Source: Aurelia coerulea
Lineage: Eukaryota > Cnidaria > Scyphozoa > Semaeostomeae > Ulmaridae
Assembly (NCBI GenBank): GCA_039566865.1
Contig: CM076961.1
Location: 15,089,501-15,153,500 of the forward strand
Direction of reading: 5' to 3'
Length of the DNA stretch: 64,000 nt
The notes beneath the pieces were generated by a model that ran no database searches, was not told the DNA's origin, and saw only the letters and a list, made by a program, of their open reading frames with translations. The translations under genes and the position numbers were made by a program. Below, piece after piece: positions 61,201 through 64,000 of this stretch; within the stretch, counting starts at the first letter, position 1, and each line of letters starts with the position of its first letter.

Positions 61201-62018
61201 TACCGAAATGCCATTTTGATCAGCTTCAACGACCATTTGCCTTGCAGCAAATCACAATCGCTTTCATCAGTATATTCCACCATATTCAACAATTTATATT
61301 GCTCGACTGAACTTTCCACGCAATCTAGTAAATCCATACAATATTTATCGACTTGCTTCGCCATTACAACAAACACATTCTCGTACGCATCTTCAATCTT
61401 CTCGAGCCGTGCGATCTCACGGCTTAGCTCAAAAGCAGTCTCTAATGGATCCCTACTTGTTAATGATATCCAAATCGGGTTGCACAACGCGCGGTAAGTT
61501 GCGATGCGAAGCTTTAACTGAGCGAGTGGATCTTCTTGGCATAACCAACATTTACACATGAAATCATGCGGCTTGCCGATATCAAAACCGCGCGATATGA
61601 AGATCTTCATTAAAACATGATAACCTTTTTGAGCGGCTAAGATCACCGCGCGGACGTTCCGTTTCTGTTTCCATTTCTGGCATACGCTAGATGGAGTTAC
61701 TCGCTGGTTTGCTTCCATTATAGTCTGTCCATTGCTTTCCCCAGCTCCTTTGCTTTCCGCACCGGTGCTGGAATCAGGATGCAAGTTTGACGGTACTCTG
61801 GGTGGGCCCATGGCGTAACTGAGGATCATGAGAACGGCTCTAGCGGAGTTGCGTTCAACCGCTGCATAAAGTAAATCATCAATTTGCCGTTGCTCTTTGT
61901 CCACGTTTTCACCTATACTCTCAAGAGCGTAGGAATCTTGATGCTTCTTCATATCAAGTGTTGCCGCCATTTCCGGAAATATTTGTTCTTCACCGCAATA
62001 AATTTCTGGCTCGCTCAT
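28224..62018 (-). CDS. TRPC: TRPC-type transient receptor potential cation channel (complete, 9 coding exons)
   Basis: Coding exons: 62018-61188, 42690-42456, 40390-40278, 39034-38762, 35944-35787, 33733-33538, 32516-32358, 29962-29771, 28295-28224; 2229 nt, 742 residues plus TGA, all phases compatible. TRPC channels are tetrameric plasma-membrane calcium/sodium channels gated downstream of phospholipase C. Residues about 45-155 are a reduced ankyrin-like region and about 155-245 the TRP_2 domain (AQLKLRIATYRAL, DPLETAFELSREI, CMDLLDCV). Then come S1 (VKFISGASSFVTFL), S2, S3, S4, an S4-S5 linker (LGLLQLCLGKMIE), S5, the pore and S6 (VSMIVLLNMLIAMMSNSYQ). The TRP box reads EHKYAKSQLW where vertebrate TRPC has EWKFAR, and LPCPFN replaces LPPPFN. 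The tail (656-719) is the conserved C-terminal helical region. The pore-helix LFW of vertebrate TRPC is LAW here. The N-terminus is shorter than usual for four ankyrin repeats. Family assignment is secure; the subtype is not resolved. Confidence 0.93.
28388..28688 (-). mobile_element. AAGGCY-rich MITE, copy 2 (TRPC intron 8)
   Basis: The reverse complement of the copy at 3076-3378 with high identity over 300 bases. Its left end is 92 bases from the last TRPC exon. Confidence 0.8.
29771..29962 (-). CDS. TRPC: TRPC exon 8 (C-terminal helical region)
   Basis: 192 nt, phase 0-0, acceptor TTTTTTGCAG|, donor TTTGAG|GTGAGACA. LKLLVKRYLKTKHK followed by SLKENIEFEASVRSFIDQLR matches the tail helices of TRPC4/5-like channels (LVKRYVAAM...NFKELKQDISSFR). 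Reading through the donor would add only 14 residues before a stop. Confidence 0.85.
30251..30650. mobile_element. GGTGTTAGGACA MITE, copy 2: long near-perfect hairpin (TRPC 3' flank intron)
   Basis: Starts CAAGGGTGTTAGGACACGGA; arms of about 190 bp pair almost base for base (TTCGCAGAAGAAAGGTTTCA versus TGAAACCTTTCTTCTACGAA) around a 25-base loop. The right outer end is cut at ATATCCG. Confidence 0.85.
32358..32516 (-). CDS. TRPC: TRPC exon 7 (TRP box)
   Basis: 159 nt, phase 0-0. Acceptor ATCGTAG| is preferred over a downstream ATCGAG| because it keeps NNIEVEHKYAK aligned with the family's HADIEWKFAR. It contains the TRP helix KSQLWVDYI and the second box LPCPFNLIPSWKS. Donor AAAGAG|GTGAGAAC. 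Confidence 0.9.
32550..32739 (-). mobile_element. tRNA-derived SINE (family S1) in TRPC intron 6
   Basis: Reverse-oriented copy with GGTGAAGGTGAAG tail on the left and CACTGCGCCACAACACC head at the right. Its tail lies about 34 bases from exon 7's acceptor. Confidence 0.82.
32835..33077. mobile_element. MITE, GTATACAGATTTG family, right half (TRPC intron 6)
   Basis: AAGCACCAATACCAACA ... TCAATCAAATCTGTATAC ... TTTTTTTGGGACACCTGG-TA, matching the right arm of 20472-21068. Confidence 0.78.
33219..33474. mobile_element. Near-perfect 256-bp hairpin in TRPC intron 6
   Basis: ACGGACTCATCATATTAAAC... is mirrored by ...GTTTAATATGATGAGTCCGT; arms about 110 bp with very few mismatches. Confidence 0.82.
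33538..33733 (-). CDS. TRPC: TRPC exon 6 (pore helix, selectivity region, S6)
   Basis: 196 nt, acceptor CATTCGTAG|, donor ATCGAG|GTACGT. It completes a Gly codon with exon 5 and encodes the pore helix (MVTLAWASLNMVGL), an acidic vestibule (SLEDFDDGG), then S6 with the hallmark VLLNMLIAMMSNSYQ. This is the strongest TRPC signature in the window. Confidence 0.95.
34033..34063 (-). pseudogene. Decaying duplicate of TRPC pore exon
   Basis: Inside TRPC intron 5, ATTTGTAG|ACTCCCAGCAACAATGGC copies the first bases and acceptor of the true pore exon (ATTCGTAG|ACTCCCGG...). It reads LPATMATLVW against LPATMVTLAW. A GTAAGC donor-like site follows after 31 nt. Unspliced, the copy runs VSLKML... into a TAG; it lacks S6. 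Confidence 0.7.
34163..34642. mobile_element. Mutator-like MITE family A, copy 3 (TRPC intron 5)
   Basis: AGCATAGGGCTCAAATC / GATTTGAGCCCTATGTT with flanks AAGCTTCAT and AAGCTTGAT (8 of 9). Confidence 0.8.
34865..35375. mobile_element. Mutator-like MITE family A, copy 4 (TRPC intron 5)
   Basis: AGCATAAGGCTCAAATC / GATTTGAGTCCTATGCT with flanks CATTGGTAC and CATAGGTAC (8 of 9). A second copy within 230 bases of copy 3. Confidence 0.8.
35787..35944 (-). CDS. TRPC: TRPC exon 5 (S5 and turret)
   Basis: 158 nt, acceptor TTCTTCTCCAG|, donor AAAGG|GTAGGTAAA (phase 2). S5 is VIFQFAFISCVVLWSFSVGMVFL; the turret has NQKFNATVHT with a possible N-glycosylation site (NAT) and ends LGQGFK. Confidence 0.88.
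35965..36490 (+). mobile_element. LINE reverse-transcriptase C-terminal fragment in TRPC intron 4
   Basis: SRFYPHCLSE...VAVFKKKLLSVIRPPVKSIFGIHGPTGLSYLTQLRVGLSKLNLHEFKHNFRDTINPMC with one frameshift near 36040. Antisense to TRPC; it begins only about 20 bases from exon 5's acceptor. Confidence 0.82.
36940..37710 (+). mobile_element. Degraded LINE fragment (RT C-terminal half)
   Basis: Multiple frameshifts and stops, but ISRGIGVLRYSKHHLP, EAYFRYCCPVWGNFG, LGWPTVKELIDSET and ELWNDPNKG are recognisable CR1/L2/Rex-type motifs. Antisense in TRPC intron 4. Confidence 0.75.
37727..38162. mobile_element. G-tract MITE (8-bp duplication), copy 2 (TRPC intron 4)
   Basis: GGTACTCTACTC / GAGTACCCCCCC with 8-bp flanks CTGCAAGG. 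The interior repeats a loose GACCCAAAAAAATA phrase five or more times. It lies 23 bases from the TA-flanked MITE at 38187. Confidence 0.8.
38187..38735. mobile_element. TA-flanked MITE, GGAGTAC family, copy 2 (TRPC intron 4)
   Basis: TA-CCGAGTGTCCC...AGTACTCCCG / AACAGGAGTACTTTTTTAGG-ACGC-TA; the last bases of the right end are lost. Sits beside exon 4's donor. Confidence 0.82.
38762..39034 (-). CDS. TRPC: TRPC exon 4 (S3, S4, S4-S5 linker)
   Basis: 273 nt, phase 0-0, acceptor TTTCATTTTAG|, donor ATAGAG|GTATTT. S3 starts NWMDISMISLML; S4 is FFRLVYLCQITRFLGLLQL; the linker is CLGKMIE. The reading frame would run on into the intron, but homology breaks at the GTATTT donor, and the next exon resumes the family pattern (MIE|VIFQFAFIS). 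A MITE ends 24 bases beyond the donor. Confidence 0.9.
39140..39220 (+). repeat. Simple repeat (TTCG/TCCG)n
   Basis: Variations on CGTCCGTCCGTTCGTC over about 80 bases in TRPC intron 3. Confidence 0.8.
39330..39867. mobile_element. Mutator-like MITE family A, copy 5 (TRPC intron 3)
   Basis: AGCATAGGTTCCAAATC / GATTTGGAACCTATGCT with perfect 9-bp flanks CTTCAGAGG on both sides; the cleanest copy. Confidence 0.88.
39991..40133 (+). mobile_element. tRNA-derived SINE (family S1), diverged and internally deleted
   Basis: GCTGTGGTGCAGTGGTGTAA head; the B-box region is deleted; body GATCCAAGCACTTGGCG and CTTCACCTTCAC tail. TRPC intron 3. Confidence 0.75.
40278..40390 (-). CDS. TRPC: TRPC exon 3 (S1-S2 loop and S2)
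   Basis: 113 nt between TCTCTTAG| and CAA|GTAAGTCA, phase 1 to 0. It encodes PTGLEILVFVWLISLLVAELNQ, aligning with the family's PPPTIVEW...WVLGFIWGEIKQ. Confidence 0.9.
40560..40830 (+). mobile_element. Probable LINE 3'-UTR remnant
   Basis: AGAGAGCTCTTCCTTAGAC... to GAATCTGAAACTG resembles the 3' UTR of the LINE at 1010-1305 in order of motifs and end. No coding part. TRPC intron 2. Confidence 0.4.
41633..42064. mobile_element. TTAA-flanked MITE (TRPC intron 2)
   Basis: TTAA-AGGACAAGTC / GACTTGTCCT-TTAA, the same design as at 26847 with different termini. 432 bp, only short terminal repeats. Confidence 0.72.
42456..42690 (-). CDS. TRPC: TRPC exon 2 (pre-S1 and S1)
   Basis: Acceptor CACTTGCAG|, donor TTAG|GTAAGTG. 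It reads IVAHPIPQHVI...DNIPRWRSGG, matching the family's FVAHPNCQQLL...FPGWRR segment. Pre-S1 (FPITSLGYLLFP) follows, then S1 with VKFISGASSFVTFL. Confidence 0.93.
42745..42981. mobile_element. TA-flanked MITE, GGAGTAC family, right-half remnant
   Basis: From AATCTGGCAACCATCA to AACAGGAGTACTTTTTTGGG it follows the right half of the copy at 9445-9998. TRPC intron 1, about 60 bases beyond exon 2's acceptor. Confidence 0.7.
43909..44145. mobile_element. MITE, GTATACAGATTTG family, left half (TRPC intron 1)
   Basis: TA-CTGGGTGTCCCAAAAGG ... AACAAATTTGGTT ... ACTTGAACATAGATTCCTTG follows the left arm of 20472-21068. Confidence 0.72.
44396..44756. mobile_element. G-tract MITE relative with internal tandem phrases
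   Basis: CTGCCGCGAGCATC ... GCTCGCGGCACATCCCC then TATGGAAGAACCTCC, the right-end layout of the G-tract family. The interior repeats GGTACCCTTGGCTAGACCAA about six times. Left end and duplication not identified. Confidence 0.6.
44752..45032. mobile_element. CCATGGGTGAGAGG MITE, copy 2 (left end lost; TRPC intron 1)
   Basis: Shares GCAGCAATGTGAGCTCATCT / AGATGAGATTAGGTTGCTGC arms and the right end CGTTTCCTCTCGTCCATG with copy 1. Confidence 0.72.
45467..45758. mobile_element. Near-perfect hairpin MITE with 8-bp duplication (TRPC intron 1)
   Basis: AACAGGTAGCAGCGTATGAT / ATCATACGCTGCTACCTGT; arms about 135 bp. AACCTCCC flanks both sides exactly. Both strands carry near-identical open frames for that reason. 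Confidence 0.85.
45775..46012 (+). mobile_element. Probable LINE 3'-UTR remnant
   Basis: A T-rich tract with TTGTAAATAAGTTATGTTAATTT and a GAAATGAAATGAAAATG tail, like other LINE ends here. Only a tail-level match; TRPC intron 1. Confidence 0.35.
46157..46283 (+). repeat. Dispersed repeat, copy 2
   Basis: AAACTGATAATCACTATAAC ... TGGGACTGAAGTAGTTAGTC, partner of 23037-23170. TRPC intron 1. Confidence 0.65.
46320..46615. repeat. CACTCACCGG-ended repeat, right half
   Basis: ATTTGGTCGTGATGTTAGG ... CAAACGGAGACTG...TTTCACTCACCGGTA. Sequence from 31560 to 31835 and 32303-32340 near TRPC exon 7 is the same repeat, split and decayed. Confidence 0.55.
47253..47851. mobile_element. Mutator-like MITE family B, copy 1 (TRPC intron 1)
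   Basis: Ends AACAAGGGCAGATTTTG / AAATCTGTCCTTGTT; long inverted arms share AGCGATTAGCG...CAGACAAAGG. Flanks GGGTTGTCA and GGGTCGTCA (8 of 9). Confidence 0.85.
48143..48457. mobile_element. G-tract MITE (8-bp duplication), copy 3 (TRPC intron 1)
   Basis: ACCCGGGG...GGTTCT / AGAACCCCCCCC...CGG with 8-bp flanks GACCTGGG. The interior repeats CACCCTGTCGCATAA about six times; near the right end GAGCGGCACATCCC. Confidence 0.85.
49502..49856 (+). repeat. Two-copy tandem duplication (about 178 bp)
   Basis: CATCTTGAGCTTAGAAAATG ... TTAGCTAACCAGGAAATG occurs twice, from about 49508 and 49686. TRPC intron 1. Confidence 0.85.
50286..50885. mobile_element. Mutator-like MITE family B, copy 2 (TRPC intron 1)
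   Basis: 600 bp, arms near 280 bp, ends AACAAGAGCAG / CTGCTCTTGTT, perfect 9-bp duplication GTTGCGAAA on both sides. Confidence 0.9.
50987..51122. mobile_element. G-tract MITE (8-bp duplication), copy 4 (TRPC intron 1)
   Basis: 136 bp: CCCGGGGGGGGTACTTCATT / AATGAAGTACCCCCCC with 8-bp flanks CATTCGCG; includes GAGCGGCACGTCC. Only 100 bases beyond MITE family B copy 2. Confidence 0.87.
51976..52161 (+). mobile_element. tRNA-derived SINE (family S1)
   Basis: TAGTGGTGTAATCCTCTGAC, GGGTTCGATACCC and a body nearly identical to 14452-14637; the A box is damaged. TRPC intron 1. Confidence 0.85.
52272..52455 (-). mobile_element. tRNA-derived SINE (family S1), degraded
   Basis: Reverse copy: GTCAAGTGCTGGGATCACAG ... 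CTCAAGTGGTGG ... CGCCTGACTGTTCTTGC. Only about 110 bases from the plus-strand copy, so the two form an inverted pair. Confidence 0.72.
52845..52895 (+). repeat. 12-bp minisatellite (GTGGCTCTGC)
   Basis: CTCTGCGTGG repeated with small changes about four times, just before the 57-bp palindrome. Confidence 0.7.
52966..53022. mobile_element. Mutator-like MITE family B, 57-bp terminus-only element
   Basis: AGACAAGGGCAGATTTTG... then ...CAAAATCTGCCCTTGTT: the two family-B termini face to face around CAATTG with no interior, flanked by perfect 9-bp ATTCCAAAG repeats. Confidence 0.88.
53040..55810. other. TRPC intron 1, mostly unassigned
   Basis: Holds the second SINE family (53530-53710), TATTAATC-rich repeats at 54000-54450, and a TTTTTTGGGACACCCGG-TA MITE end at about 55672-55689. 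Nothing coding. Confidence 0.4.
53530..53710 (-). mobile_element. tRNA-derived SINE (second family)
   Basis: On the minus strand: GTTGGCCTACTGGTTAGCGC (A box) and GCGTTCGAGCC (B box) about 35 bases apart, followed by a unique body. No cloverleaf acceptor pairing was found, so not a tRNA gene. Confidence 0.6.
55821..56016 (+). mobile_element. tRNA-derived SINE (family S1), best-preserved head
   Basis: AGGTGTTGTGGCGCAGTGGT carries a consensus A box (TGGCGCAGTGG); GGGTTCGATACCC is a perfect B box; tail is (CTTCAC)n. TRPC intron 1. Confidence 0.88.
56645..57092 (+). mobile_element. LINE reverse-transcriptase C-terminal fragment (jockey/RTE-like type)
   Basis: After a frameshift within LYGCES, the frame reads SWAPSEADRKKIDAFEIWCYRKLLRVSW, then ITEREMKLFGHIMRRGG and GRGRPQTSW. 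That is the post-RT signature (AFE..C.R, GH..R, GRP..W) of a different LINE lineage from the others here. TRPC intron 1, antisense. Confidence 0.85.
57867..57895 (+). repeat. (ATT)n microsatellite
   Basis: About nine ATT units immediately upstream of the split 5S-like SINE, perhaps an older retroposon tail. Confidence 0.8.
57921..58803 (+). mobile_element. 5S-rRNA-like SINE split by a nested LINE
   Basis: Head 57921-58045 (CTGAAGTTAAGTTCGG... GATGGGTGACC), LINE 58046-58691, tail 58692-58803 (CCTTCGGAAGCGACG... CCCATGCCTGGATG...). The order matches the other copy. Confidence 0.72.
58046..58691 (+). mobile_element. 5'-truncated L2/CR1-like LINE nested in a SINE
   Basis: RT tail: HIQERALRIAYKDYENDFGFLLEQ, SMPIHVRNLQLLMTEIYKTKGGLNPPFM, YLGNKLWQHLPQEIKQS, CNCRLCKVYIPQVGFL, then a 3' UTR ending in (TAA)n. 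ATCCTT flanks both ends (58040-58045 and 58692-58697), a 6-bp target duplication splitting a 5S-type SINE. Confidence 0.85.
58880..61135 (-). repeat. Tandem array of about 190-bp units beside TRPC exon 1
   Basis: GCAATTTTATGAAAATGTTT opens units near 60268, 60468, 60655, 60850 and 61040; each has GCTCTCAAACCATTAATCAG and TTTGTCAAAATCGGT. More decayed relatives reach back to 58890. The array stops about 50 bases from the exon 1 donor. Confidence 0.85.
61188..62018 (-). CDS. TRPC: TRPC exon 1 (N-terminus, ankyrin-like region, TRP_2 domain)
   Basis: The ATG at 62018 opens 277 codons, ending at donor AAAACG|GTAAGC in phase 0. Hydrophilic leader to about residue 44; helical pairs IDDLLYAAVERNSARAVLMIL and NVRAVILAAQKGYHVLMKIF look like two or three ankyrin repeats split by a low-complexity insert. 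CKCWLCQEDP then opens the TRP_2 domain, which includes DPLETAFELSREIARLEKIE and CMDLLDCV. Confidence 0.9.
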
Positions 62019-62699
62019 AGGCTAGATTAAAGAGATTTGAAATGAGAATCTAAGAAAATTTTTGCCTTTTCTCCTTCTCCGTAATCATGAACTCTTTCTG
62101 CAAGAAGTATCTCTTTTGTTTTAAATATTCTTCTTTAGCTTAATGCAAAGTTAGCATGTTGCTATATTCATGAAACTAATGCAGAAAGCTTTACAAGGAC
62201 TTGCAGAAATTTCTTCGAAGTCTATCTTTTTAAAATTTCATAGCATAGCGGGTTGCTCGAGACGATGTCTTTGTTGTTTCTTTAAATTTGAGATTTGAAT
62301 TTAATTTAAATTTGAAAAAGATTGCTGCTTACGATTGATGGAGTACAAATTTGAAGAATAGCACTGTATTCGTAATGGCTGGTCAGTTATGTCTCGACCA
62401 GTCGTAAATTTTCTTTGAGCGTAAGTCTCCGCTCGTTGTGCGGCTTACAACCAACGTCAAAAGGCAAAAGTGTGTCTTCAAAACAGTTCTGAAGTTCTTG
62501 TTGTTGCCTATATAGTCCTGTTGACGCTCTATGAATTTCAGATGTGAACGACTCTTTGTGATAGCTGTTTCAATTGGGATATGAACAGGTGTAAATTACA
62601 TTTGAACGCCAGATTCCACTTGTTTCTTGGCTTATATTTAACATTAGAGCACTGTTACTTTCTTTGATAGATTTTTACAGTTCTTGATAGCAAAAAGTA
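62019..62699. promoter_or_regulatory. 5' flank of TRPC
   Basis: Contains the presumptive 5' UTR and promoter by position only. No TATA box at a convincing distance; no upstream exon was recognised. Confidence 0.25.
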
Positions 62700-62975
62700 A
62701 TTTGAGGCCAGATCAGAGTTGGCTGCAGCTTACGGTCAACGCCGAAACCCAAATTAATTGCTGCTTGCAGTCAAAGTTTGTTACGATATTCTTCGCAATA
62801 TTCTTTCGACAGAAGATTTCGTGACTTTAGTCAGATCCAGATCCGAGTTGATGACAGCTTACGATTAAAGACGATTATCCAAATTGATTGCTGCTAACGG
62901 TCAAAGGTTGTTCCGACGTTCTTTGTAATATTCTTACGACTTTCCACAGGATATTTCGTGTCTTATGTCAGCCCT
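62700..62975 (+). repeat. Degenerate two-copy repeat (about 135 bp) upstream of TRPC
   Basis: GGCTGCAGCTTACGGTCAAC...AATTGCTGC...TTCTTTCGACAG and a second version from GATGACAGCTTACGATTAAA. Related motifs also near 62420-62470. Confidence 0.55.
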
Positions 62976-63269
62976 CCACGCGTTCAAAGACGAATGGCAG
63001 TTCTCCGAGCTGCCTTCCAATGTCTCATTTATGCAAGAACGAAGCATCGTTTCATAATAAAGTCCTCAATGATTGAAGAGCGGTTTAAATATTAATTAGA
63101 TGCTTTGGCAAGTGAACAAAATCATCTGACTTCTGTCAAACAAACTCCCTTGGGGATCTTCATAATTTATAGTATTTGTCTTTCATCATATTGATCTGAA
63201 AAGGAGAATGAAGTGAAATTTAATTGATATCCAAATATACTGTCAAGTTCATAATTTCATTGAAAGTTA

Positions 63270-64000
63270 TTGTTTATAGTTTTGAAAGTGAGATTTCATG
63301 TGAAAATTTTACATGCTATTGTTATGTTAATAACTTCAGAAGTAGAATTTAGAATTTGGAATTTAGAATTTAGAAGAATTTAGAATTTGGAGTAGTTTTT
63401 ATAGTTTTGAAAGTGAAATTTTATGTGAAAATTTTGCATGCTATTGTTATGTTAATAACTTCAGAAGGGTAAATTTGGAGTATTTTTTATAGTTTTGAAA
63501 GTGAAATTTCATGTGAAAATTGTACACGCTGTTGTTATGTTAATAAATTCAGAAGGGTAAATTTGGAGTATTGTTTATAGTTTTGAAAGTGAAATTTCAT
63601 GTGAAAATTGTACACGCTGTTGTTATGTTAATAAATTCAGAAGGGTAAATTTGGAGAGTGTAAATTTGGAGTATTTCTTATAGTTTTGAAAGTGAAATTT
63701 CATGTGAAAATTTTTACGTGCTATTTTTATGTTATTAAATTCAGAAGGGTAAATTTGGACTATTTCTTATAGTTTTGAAAGTGAAATTTCATGTGAAAAT
63801 TTTACATGCTATTGTTATGTTATTAAATTCAGAAGTGTAAATTTGGAGTATTTCTTATAGTTTTGAAAGTGAAATTTCATGTGAAAATTTTTACGTGCTA
63901 TTGTTATGTTATTAAATTTAGAAGGGTAAATTTGGACTATTTCTTATAGTTTTGAAAGTGAAATTTCATGTGAAAATTTTACATGCTATTGTTATGTTAT
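63270..64000 (+). repeat. 88-bp tandem satellite, running off the window
   Basis: TATAGTTTTGAAAGTG recurs at 63275, 63400, 63488, 63576, 63679, 63768, 63856 and 63945, mostly 88-89 bp apart, with two units lengthened by a local insertion (GAATTTAGAATTT-like and GGAGAGTGTAAATTT). AT-rich, no coding capacity. Confidence 0.9.

Overview
The window looks like nuclear DNA of an invertebrate animal. Genes have GT-AG introns of hundreds of bases to 18 kb, no operons are visible, and the rest is dense with retroelement scraps and short inverted-repeat transposons. G-tract-ended 8-bp-TSD MITEs, L2/CR1-like LINEs and many CCGGGTG-ended elements suggest a cnidarian, perhaps an anthozoan; that is an impression, not a proof. 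No CRISPR, bacterial or viral gene set is present.

Three protein genes can be reconstructed, all on the minus strand. (1) An intronless-CDS TMEM121/CECR6-family membrane protein (4004-4999) carries an unusual C-terminal zinc-finger-like motif. (2) A complete seven-exon small fibulin-like secreted protein (9072-19698, 319 aa) has a signal peptide, four EGF modules and a fibulin-type C-terminal domain; all splice phases match and the exon lengths sum to a multiple of three. (3) A complete nine-coding-exon TRPC-type cation channel (28224-62018, 742 aa) has a degenerate ankyrin region, a TRP_2 domain, S1-S6, a pore, a TRP box and a C-terminal helical region. Its intron 5 holds a decaying duplicate of the pore exon. 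The three genes share no evident pathway.

Layout: 1-4003 holds a LINE remnant and MITEs; 4004-5065 TMEM121-like; 5066-9071 intergenic with hAT-, Mariner- and Mutator-type MITEs; 9072-19698 the fibulin gene with nested SINE, foldback and LINE pieces in its introns; 19699-28223 intergenic, including a 1.1-kb foldback element built of about 28 copies of a 36-bp repeat; 28224-62018 the TRPC gene, whose introns carry most of the mobile DNA; 62019-64000 upstream flank with an 88-bp tandem array running off the window end.

The most distinctive result beyond the genes is the set of transposon families whose target-site duplications can be read directly. Two unrelated MITE families have 9-bp duplications (Mutator-like), including a 57-bp element that is little more than its two termini fused head to head. 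A G-tract family and a CAGGGG-ended element have 8-bp duplications (hAT-like). Two elements are flanked by TTAA and several by TA. Boundaries, exon phases and duplications were read by eye; family names beyond that are inference.
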